Shown here one piece after another: positions 1-4,933 of a DNA stretch of 6,296 nt. Where the stretch lies: NCBI GenBank assembly GCA_934481325.1, contig CAKSPL010000077.1:1-6296 (forward strand). Direction: 5' to 3'. The DNA is from an uncultured Eubacteriales bacterium. GTDB taxonomy: Bacteria > Bacillota > Clostridia > Oscillospirales > CAG-272. A program made the translations under genes and the position numbers. The notes under the pieces are model-generated. The model saw only the letters and a program-made list of their open reading frames with translations. It searched no databases and was not told where the DNA came from. Each line of letters begins with the position of its first letter. Position 1 is the stretch's first letter.

Positions 1-1
1 G

Positions 2-445
2 ATCTGTGTGGCCCTCGCCGCCCTGATCACACTGATTGCCCTGGTGCCGGAATTACAGCCCGCCGCCGCTGCCGGGGAAAACCTGCCGGAGGAAAGCACC
101 GAAACCGTCAATTATGAGAAAATCCGTTCCAATGAGGATCGCATTGCGTTTCTTGCCCAATTCGGCTGGCAGGTGGAGGAAGAACCGAAGGAGAGCGTAC
201 ACGTGATGATTCCTGCGGAGTTTGACAAGGTTTTTGCCGCCTATAACGAAATTCAGCGCGCCCAGGGGCTGGATCTTTCCAAATATGCCTCCCGCACGGT
301 GGAACGCTACACCTATCGCGTAACCAACTACGAAGGGTATGACGGCGAGGTGCTCGCCAACCTTCTTGTCTGCCGCGGGCGGGTTGTAGGCGGGGACATC
401 TGCAGTGCCGATCAGAACGGCTTTCTTCACGGATTTACCCGATAA
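2..445 (+). CDS. DUF4830-like membrane-anchored protein, 3' part (5' end outside window)
   Basis: The reading frame is open from base 2, giving 147 residues before TAA at 443-445. A GTG at 8 could be read as a start, but only seven bases precede it and the peptide from there lacks the basic N-terminus expected before its hydrophobic stretch (ALAALITLIALV). The true start is therefore probably upstream of the window. Visible parts are the end of a membrane anchor or signal segment, a short Ala/Glu linker, then a compact domain with RIAFLAQFGWQVEEEP, IPAEFDKVFAAYNEIQ, GLDLSKYASRTVERYTYRV, ANLLVCRGRVVGGDIC and a final GFLHGF. This order (F-G-W, I-P-x-x-F, G-x-D-L-x-x-Y, R-Y-T-Y, hydrophobic strand, G-G-D-(I/V)-C) is what I recall for DUF4830, a small extracytoplasmic domain of Clostridia with no known function. 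A strong terminator 23 nt after the stop ends the transcript. The family call rests on memory of the domain; no biochemical role can be given. Confidence 0.75.
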   Translation: MCVALAALITLIALVPELQPAAAAGENLPEESTETVNYEKIRSNEDRIAFLAQFGWQVEEEPKESVHVMIPAEFDKVFAAYNEIQRAQGLDLSKYASRTVERYTYRVTNYEGYDGEVLANLLVCRGRVVGGDICSADQNGFLHGFTR

Positions 446-468
446 CACGCCGGGTTTTACGCTTTTTT

Positions 469-507
469 ACGCAGGATGCCCTGACTCCGGGCGTCCTGCG
501 TTTTTTT
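469..507 (+). terminator. Intrinsic terminator of the DUF4830-like gene
   Basis: ACGCAGGATGCC (469-480) pairs with GGCGTCCTGCGT (490-501) over 12 bp with one T-G wobble. The loop is 9 nt, and a run of seven T (501-507) follows directly. This is a textbook Rho-independent terminator. It lies 23 nt past the stop at 445 and separates this gene from the next transcription unit. Confidence 0.93.
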
Positions 508-513
508 GAAAAA

Positions 514-541
514 TCGTTGTTATTTTTAGTTAGGACAACGA
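514..541. promoter_or_regulatory. Inverted repeat in the spacer (possible operator)
   Basis: TCGTTGT (514-520) and ACAACGA (535-541) form a perfect 7-bp inverted repeat around a 14-nt AT-rich centre. It lies about 120 bp upstream of the predicted -10 box of the next gene. There is no T-run on either side, so it is unlikely to be a terminator. It could be an operator half-site pair, but I recognise no regulator for it, and chance is possible in AT-rich DNA. Confidence 0.25.
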
Positions 542-583
542 AATTTGCTAATCCGGAATCTGAAATTTTTAACAAATTGTAAA

Positions 584-599
584 TTGTGAGCGAAAACTC
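584..599. promoter_or_regulatory. Candidate CcpA-binding cre site
   Basis: TTGTGAGCGAAAACTC fits the catabolite-responsive element consensus WTGNNARCGNWWWCAW at all but the last two positions, including the central CG and the TG and C that flank it. It is centred about 80 bp upstream of the predicted transcription start near 674. At that distance CcpA more often activates than represses. This is a consensus match by eye only. Confidence 0.35.
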
Positions 600-658
600 T
601 TTTTGCATCGCGGAAAACAGGAAAAAAATATCAAAACGCTACAAATATTAGAAATATA

Positions 659-667
659 TGTTATAAT
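659..667 (+). promoter_or_regulatory. Extended -10 promoter of the GLUG membrane-protein gene
   Basis: TGTTATAAT is a perfect extended -10 element (TG-N-TATAAT; hexamer 662-667). The best -35 candidates at 16-18 bp spacing (around 638-645, CTACAA or GCTACA) are poor, which fits an extended -10 promoter that does not rely on a -35 box. The DNA upstream is rich in A-runs (593-596, 614-617, 622-628), which may act as an UP element. Transcription should begin near 674, giving a leader of about 57 nt. Confidence 0.8.
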
Positions 668-676
668 ATTACTAAC

Positions 677-692
677 GCAGGTGCATGCCTGC
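677..692 (+). other. Small hairpin at the predicted 5' end of the mRNA
   Basis: GCAGGT (677-682) pairs with GCCTGC (687-692), five Watson-Crick pairs plus one G-T wobble, around a GCAT loop. It begins about three bases after the predicted transcription start. Stem-loops this close to a 5' end often protect messages from 5'-dependent decay; as DNA it could instead be an operator over the start site. It is too short to be a riboswitch. Confidence 0.35.
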
Positions 693-715
693 AAAATAGA
701 CTTTCAATTTTTTAT

Positions 716-722
716 GGGAGGA
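716..722 (+). promoter_or_regulatory. Ribosome binding site that favours ATG 731
   Basis: GGGAGGA lies 8 nt before ATG at 731 and only 5 nt before the in-frame TTG at 728. Spacing and codon choice both favour ATG 731, which puts MKKLL at the N-terminus of a classic signal peptide. Confidence 0.85.
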
Positions 723-730
723 CTGTTTTG

Positions 731-3415
731 ATGAAAAAGCTTCTCGCATTCACCCTCACGCTGTGTATGGTGCTGTCACTTGTCACGGTACTCGGGCTTT
801 CGGCTTCCGCCGCCGATACCGCGGGTAAGACCTACACGATGACACAGGTTTATGACGACGGAAAATACTCCGTTGCGTTGCAGGGTAAGGATTCTGTCAC
901 CGTCTCCAACGCAAACGAGCTTGCCCTGTTTGCCCTGTATGTCAATGCCGGGAAGCCGACGAAGGGAGTCACCTTCCGTCTGACGGCGAACATTTCGCTG
1001 GACGATCAGTATATTCCCGAATTTACGATCGGCAACACCGAAAGCACCCCATTCAGCGGTAATTTTGACGGTGCGGGCTGTAAAATCACCAATCTTAACT
1101 ACAACAAAAACACCGATGCGGCGGGGCTGTTCGGCTATGTAAACGGCTCCGTGATTGAAAACCTGTCGCTGGTCAACGTTTCGGTTTCCGGCAAAACAGG
1201 GGTCGGCGCGCTGGTTGGCGTTGCCCTCGGCACCGTCACGCTTCGCAATATCGCGATTGATTCCGTAAACGGGAAAATTTCCGGTGAGCAGAACGTCGGC
1301 GGGCTGATCGGCGATGCATCCAACGCAACGGTGCATTGCATCAACTGCACCTCCTCCGTGGCAATTTCCGCCTCCGGTAACGCAGGCGGGCTGATCGGCA
1401 GTGTGAAATCCGCGGATTTCCGCAATTGCCTGATGGCGGGGCGCATTGCAACCTCCGGAACCACCGGTATCCTTTGTGCCGCAGGTACCGCCGTTGCAAA
1501 GAGTTGTTACTATTACAGCTCCGCATTTGAAAACACGGTTCCCCCCATCGGCGCAACCGGTGAGGTTACGGCTTGGGACGCCTCCAAGGACGCCGCAGAA
1601 GCGGCGCGGGAGCTCAACGCCTATTGCCTGACCGGGGAAACCGACAGTGCAAAGTGCTTTGCCTGGACCACCAAAAACAATAAAGCAGTCCTCGCGGGTA
1701 GCCTGCCCGAGGTCAAGGTCACCGTCGGGGATGCGGTTTCCGTTTTCGCCACGCTTGCCGAGGCAGTCAAATTCGCGGCAAATTCCGATAAAGCCACGAT
1801 TCTGCAGCCGATGAGAGACTTTACCGTAAACGAAAGTGTGGAAATCGGCGGCAACTATACCTTTGATCTCCGCAAATTCACCATTACCGTCAAGGCTCCG
1901 CTCACCGTGTCGAAGGGGACGCTCACCATCACCGGTAACAGCCTCCTGACCGCCCCCGAATCCGTCACGATTCTGATGCAGGACGGCAACCTGAACGTTG
2001 CCTCGGGCAGTATCGTCTCCAAGACCTCCTTTGCCATCAAAAATGCCGGAACCGGAATTCTGCGCATCTACGGTCATCCCTCGATTTCCGGTGCGGCGGA
2101 AGGCAGCGTTTACCTGAGCGCGGCTAACACTCTGATTGCCGCAAGCGACGCCGCCAAGCCGGAGTCCTACACCGGCTCCACGGTGCGGGTCCGGTGCGGC
2201 TTTGAACCCAAGAACGGTGCCGTTATCGTTTCCGGTGCCAAAGAAAAGCAATTTGCCATCAGCAATTACGACACCTCCGCATATGTGCTGAAATACGAAA
2301 ACGGCGCGCTGACCTTCTGCAAAATCGGCTACTGGGCTTGGGCTGTTGTTGCCGTGTTGCTGATCGGTGCCGCGATTCTGTTGGTGGTCACAATTGTCAA
2401 GACCGCCGGCTTCAAGAAGAGAATGAAGAATTACGTAGTGTTCCCGTTCCTCCCCTCCGTGTTCTTTACCACCCGTCAGATTGGATTTCTGATCGGCGCG
2501 GCGGCATTGATTTTCATCTGCCTGCTGGTTAATCTGATTACCGGCTCCGTGCAAAAGAAGAAAGAAGCAGCGGCAAAAGCGAAGAAGGAAGAAGAGGAAG
2601 CAAAGGCACCCGAGGAAACCCCTGTCGAGGAGCCAAAAGAGGAGGAAACCCCTGCCGAGGAACCCAAGGAAGAGGAAACTCCCGCCGAGGAGCCGAAAGA
2701 GGAAGAGACTCCTGCCGAGGAACCCAAGGAGGAGGAAACTCCCGCTGAGGAGCCCAAGGAGGAGGAAACTCCCGCTGAGGAACCTGCCGAGGAAACCAAG
2801 GAAGAACCCACCGAGGAAACCGACGAAGAACCCACCGAGGAAACCGACGAGGGAGAATCTCAGATTCCGATTGTGGACGGCAACCCCACCATTCCCACCG
2901 CCAAAGGCGATCAGATTGTGGTGGCGGAACGCGATGCCGCCGGCAATATGGTATACTCCATTTACAAAAAGTCCTTTACCGCCCGCCTGATTCAGTCCGA
3001 CAAAGAAATTCAGGAACGCTACGAAACCGTAAAAAATGCGTTGCTTTCCTACAAAAAAGTCAACTCCCGCGTGAGCTGGAGCTACGACTCCTTCAAGAGC
3101 GGACACGACCAGCTTGCCAAGATCACCATCCGCGGCAAGACCCCGTATCTGTACCTTGCACTGGATCCCGCATCGCTGGAGGGCAGTAAATACAACGTGA
3201 CCGACGCCGGCAAAGCAAAGAAATACTCCACGGTTCCCTGCCGCCTGCGCCTGACCTCCAAGCGCAGTGTCAAGTGGGCAACCGAGCTGATTGACGTTCT
3301 GGCAGAAAAGAAAGGGCTTGTTAAAGACCCGAAATTCCAGCCCGCTACCTATGTTTCCGAAAACGAAACCACCGAGGCGTTGATTGAAAAAGGACTGATC
3401 AAAAAAGCTCAGTAA
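731..3415 (+). CDS. Large GLUG-repeat surface/membrane protein with Glu-Pro repeats and an uncharacterised C-terminal domain
   Basis: The product has 894 residues from ATG 731. In order: a signal peptide (residues 1-27, basic K2-K3, hydrophobic core, cut likely after ASA at 25-27). A GLUG-like region (about 108-250) starts with FSGNFDGAGCKITNL and has repeated GLFG, GALVG, GGLIG, GGLIG turns near 132, 159, 190 and 219. A Thr/Val/Gly-rich beta-solenoid-like stretch (about 330-525) follows. Next come TM1 (535-556), a basic loop with an aromatic/proline stretch (568-579), TM2 (584-605), a Lys/Ala/Glu helix (608-626), the Glu-Pro repeat array (628-703), and a folded C-terminal domain (about 740-865) with YKKSFTARLIQ, SYKKVNSRVSW and RGKTPYLYLALDP. 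GLUG regions are known from bacterial adhesins and peptidase-associated surface proteins, so adhesion or cell-envelope sensing is a plausible role, but this is inference. There is no LPXTG motif and no lipobox (LTLC at 9-12 does not fit). It is monocistronic, between its own promoter and a hairpin terminator. It contains no TTA, CTA or TCA codon from 776 to its end. Confidence 0.9.
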   Translation: MKKLLAFTLTLCMVLSLVTVLGLSASAADTAGKTYTMTQVYDDGKYSVALQGKDSVTVSNANELALFALYVNAGKPTKGVTFRLTANISLDDQYIPEFTIGNTESTPFSGNFDGAGCKITNLNYNKNTDAAGLFGYVNGSVIENLSLVNVSVSGKTGVGALVGVALGTVTLRNIAIDSVNGKISGEQNVGGLIGDASNATVHCINCTSSVAISASGNAGGLIGSVKSADFRNCLMAGRIATSGTTGILCAAGTAVAKSCYYYSSAFENTVPPIGATGEVTAWDASKDAAEAARELNAYCLTGETDSAKCFAWTTKNNKAVLAGSLPEVKVTVGDAVSVFATLAEAVKFAANSDKATILQPMRDFTVNESVEIGGNYTFDLRKFTITVKAPLTVSKGTLTITGNSLLTAPESVTILMQDGNLNVASGSIVSKTSFAIKNAGTGILRIYGHPSISGAAEGSVYLSAANTLIAASDAAKPESYTGSTVRVRCGFEPKNGAVIVSGAKEKQFAISNYDTSAYVLKYENGALTFCKIGYWAWAVVAVLLIGAAILLVVTIVKTAGFKKRMKNYVVFPFLPSVFFTTRQIGFLIGAAALIFICLLVNLITGSVQKKKEAAAKAKKEEEEAKAPEETPVEEPKEEETPAEEPKEEETPAEEPKEEETPAEEPKEEETPAEEPKEEETPAEEPAEETKEEPTEETDEEPTEETDEGESQIPIVDGNPTIPTAKGDQIVVAERDAAGNMVYSIYKKSFTARLIQSDKEIQERYETVKNALLSYKKVNSRVSWSYDSFKSGHDQLAKITIRGKTPYLYLALDPASLEGSKYNVTDAGKAKKYSTVPCRLRLTSKRSVKWATELIDVLAEKKGLVKDPKFQPATYVSENETTEALIEKGLIKKAQ
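2612..2791 (+). repeat. In-frame 30-bp tandem repeat array (EETPAEEPKE)
   Basis: There are six 30-bp units. Units 1-5 begin at 2612, 2642, 2672, 2702 and 2732 and encode EETPVEEPKE once and EETPAEEPKE four times. The sixth (2762-2791) has drifted to EETPAEEPAE. Differences between units are almost all at third codon positions (gag/gaa, acc/act, cct/ccc, cca/ccg/ccc, aaa/aag); units 1-5 differ in protein at a single residue (Val/Ala). The array encodes a highly acidic, proline-spaced, probably extended linker between TM2 and the C-terminal domain. It could expand or contract by slippage in whole 10-residue steps. Confidence 0.95.
2801..2848 (+). repeat. Perfect 24-bp tandem duplication (EEPTEETD)
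   Basis: Two identical 24-bp copies (2801-2824 and 2825-2848) encode EEPTEETD twice, right after the 30-bp array. Perfect identity, unlike the wobble-diverged 30-bp units, points to a recent duplication. It extends the acidic linker and keeps frame. Confidence 0.95.
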
Positions 3416-3447
3416 ACAAAAAAGCACCGCTTGTCTGCGCGAAAAAT

Positions 3448-3462
3448 CCGCGCATCGCGCGG
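3448..3462. other. Small GC-rich hairpin after the GLUG gene
   Basis: CCGCGC (3448-3453) and GCGCGG (3457-3462) form a perfect 6-bp inverted repeat with loop ATC, directly beside the larger hairpin at 3464. There is no T-tract of its own. It may assist termination or belong to a compound repeat with its neighbour. Confidence 0.45.
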
Positions 3463-3463
3463 C

Positions 3464-3507
3464 ACCCACGGGTCCCGACCTTGGTCGGAACCCGTGGGTA
3501 AGTTTTT
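3464..3507 (+). terminator. Long hairpin, probable intrinsic terminator of the GLUG gene
   Basis: A 17-bp inverted repeat (3464-3480 with 3483-3499) has one internal mismatch and only TT between the arms. The folded tip would be GAC-CTTG-GTC, a CUUG-type tetraloop. A T5 run starts three bases after the stem (3503-3507), a weaker tract than at the first terminator. Position (49 nt past the stop, before a new promoter) supports termination. The near-perfect length of the stem also allows a dispersed palindromic repeat that doubles as a terminator. Confidence 0.72.
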
Positions 3508-3559
3508 GGAGCTTTCTGTGTCTTTTCGCCGATAGGAAGTATTATTTTTTGCCAGCCCC

Positions 3560-3588
3560 TTGACAAACGGCAAGTAATGCTTTATAAT
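3560..3588 (+). promoter_or_regulatory. Perfect-consensus sigma-A promoter of the glycosyltransferase operon
   Basis: TTGACA (3560-3565) and TATAAT (3583-3588) are both perfect matches, separated by exactly 17 bp. Transcription should start near 3595, giving a leader of about 59 nt before GTG 3654. The start site falls on the in-frame TTG at 3594, so that codon cannot begin the protein. This predicts strong basal transcription unless a repressor acts; I see no clear operator over it. Confidence 0.93.
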
Positions 3589-3638
3589 ATGGTTTGCAAT
3601 ACCACATCAAGTCACCCACGCATTTCGCCCGTCTGCCG

Positions 3639-3647
3639 AAAGGAGGG
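3639..3647 (+). promoter_or_regulatory. Ribosome binding site that fixes start GTG 3654
   Basis: AAAGGAGGG ends 6 nt before GTG at 3654. No comparable site precedes any upstream in-frame codon, and the promoter places the mRNA start at about 3595. The start is therefore GTG 3654, making the protein 20 residues shorter than the longest open frame. Confidence 0.9.
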
Positions 3648-3653
3648 CTCTTT

Positions 3654-4931
3654 GTGAAACTGTTTGATTTTATGCTTGGCGTTTATATTTTCTGTATCGC
3701 CGTTTGCCTGATTTTGTATCTGCCGCGGCTCCGTTGCTGGCTGTATGCGCGTTACAAGCAACCGCGCCTGAAAGCCACCAAAAACAGAAAGCTTGCCGTC
3801 ATCATCCCTGCCCGCAATGAAAGTGCCGCAATCGGCGCGCTCCTGGAAAGTCTGGATCGCCAAACCTACCCGAAGGATTGCTTTGGCGTACATATCATCG
3901 TCAAGGATCCGATGGACCCTACCATCGGCATCGCTCAAAAAGCGGGGGCAAGCGTACACGTTGTAAAAGGGCAGACCTGCAAGGGAGATGCGCTTGACGG
4001 GTGCCTGAAAGACATTCTGACCGATGCACCCAACCGCTATGACAACTATATCATCGTGGATGCGGATTGCATCCTGGACGAAAAGTTTTTGGAAGAAATG
4101 AACAACGCCGCCGAAAGCGGAGCCGAGGTCATCACCTCCAAGAAAAAAGTCAAAAACTATTTTTACGGCAATCGGGAAACCCAACCGCTTTCCGCCTGCT
4201 GTAACGGCATAATCTGGACGCTGATGGACAATATGGGCAACGCGGCAAAAAGCAAAAGCGGGCTCCCCTGCTTTGTGGTGGGAACGGGACTGATGCTCCG
4301 TGCCGACGTCGTGCGGCAAAACGGCGGTTGGCCCTATCGCTCCACCGTAACCGAGGATGTGGAATTACAGCACGACACCGTCCTGCAAGGCTGGCGCACC
4401 TTTTATTATCAGTACGCCGTGCTTTATATGGAGGAAGCCACCAACCATCGCGTTACCAACAAACGCCGCCGCCGCTGGATGACCGGCGTGGTAGACAGCA
4501 AACGGCTCTACGCCCCGAAAATTGCGGCAGATGCCAAGGCATCCCGCCGCCACCGCGCCATCTACCACACCCGCAACCTGTGGCTGGTTTACCTGTTTGT
4601 GGGGATTGCCGCACTGTTCTGCGTTTCCAACGCGGTGACCGCCGTGGTGTTCAGCACTTTTCACGCGGCGGAATGGTTCTATGCGGCACGGAATGCCGCC
4701 ATCGGGTTCCTGACGGTGTATGCGATGTTCTTTGTGATGACCGCCGTGGCACTGTTTGCGGACTGGGAAAATATCCGCATTCCGTTCTACCGTAAAATAG
4801 AGCTTCTGTTTGTGCATCCGCTCTTTTATATGGAGTACATTCCGATTGTGGGGGTGGCTCTGTTTACGGGCTTTGGGCGCGTATGGGATGCCATCGACCG
4901 CGTCAGTTTTGCCGAAAACGAAGGGAAATAA
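3654..4931 (+). CDS. Membrane-bound GT2-family glycosyltransferase
   Basis: The product has 425 residues from GTG 3654. An N-terminal membrane helix (about 3-23) is followed by a GT-A catalytic domain: AVIIPARNES (48-57), a nucleotide-binding loop VKDPMDPT with D85 and D88, the metal-binding DxD (D136-A-D138), TEDVEL (T233, E234, D235; the catalytic-base position in this fold), and RRRRW ending at W275. Three further hydrophobic segments follow (about 309-333, 342-368, 382-407). This layout matches membrane GT2 enzymes that move sugar from a nucleotide sugar, on the cytoplasmic face, to a lipid or growing glycan, in the style of cellulose/hyaluronan synthases and PgaC. The usual QxxRW of processive members appears here as R-R-R-R-W, with Gln replaced by Arg, so processivity is uncertain. 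It is the first gene of an operon; the next start lies 2 nt beyond its stop. The neighbouring acyltransferases suggest a lipid-linked product. Donor and acceptor cannot be named from sequence. Confidence 0.9.
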   Translation: MKLFDFMLGVYIFCIAVCLILYLPRLRCWLYARYKQPRLKATKNRKLAVIIPARNESAAIGALLESLDRQTYPKDCFGVHIIVKDPMDPTIGIAQKAGASVHVVKGQTCKGDALDGCLKDILTDAPNRYDNYIIVDADCILDEKFLEEMNNAAESGAEVITSKKKVKNYFYGNRETQPLSACCNGIIWTLMDNMGNAAKSKSGLPCFVVGTGLMLRADVVRQNGGWPYRSTVTEDVELQHDTVLQGWRTFYYQYAVLYMEEATNHRVTNKRRRRWMTGVVDSKRLYAPKIAADAKASRRHRAIYHTRNLWLVYLFVGIAALFCVSNAVTAVVFSTFHAAEWFYAARNAAIGFLTVYAMFFVMTAVALFADWENIRIPFYRKIELLFVHPLFYMEYIPIVGVALFTGFGRVWDAIDRVSFAENEGK

Positions 4932-4933
4932 TA

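Noticed and set aside
558..575. Rex-like operator resemblance (ATCTGAAATTTTTAACAA)
   Set aside because: The right half fits TTAACAA well but the left half is degenerate, and such AT-rich matches arise easily by chance. There is no redox-related gene nearby.
574..587. Direct repeat AAATTGT-AAATTGT
   Set aside because: It is only 7 bp per copy in AT-rich DNA and partly overlaps the candidate cre site; it is not enough to call a feature.
758..769. Lipoprotein signal at LTLC (residues 9-12) of the GLUG protein
   Set aside because: Leu directly before Cys does not fit a lipobox, and a clear ASA signal-peptidase site follows at residues 25-27.
776..3469. Minus-strand open frame of 897 codons covering almost the whole GLUG gene
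   Set aside because: It is codon-for-codon in register with the sense gene, so a stop would need a TTA, CTA or TCA codon in the sense strand, and this GC-leaning gene uses none there. The peptide is a Gly/Phe/Leu-rich artefact without domain logic. The sense gene has a signal peptide, promoter, RBS and clear domains.
3594..3653. Longer glycosyltransferase starting at TTG 3594
   Set aside because: That codon coincides with the predicted transcription start and has no ribosome binding site. GTG 3654 has an ideal one.
4328..4795. Overlapping plus-strand frame of 155 codons inside the glycosyltransferase gene
   Set aside because: It is an Arg/Pro/His-rich out-of-frame translation of a GC-rich coding stretch, with no ribosome site and no recognisable domain.
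4883..4933. Acyltransferase start upstream inside the glycosyltransferase gene (ATG 4883)
   Set aside because: It would overlap the upstream gene by 49 nt and has no good ribosome site. ATG 4934 follows AAGGGA at 7-nt spacing and the upstream stop by 2 nt.
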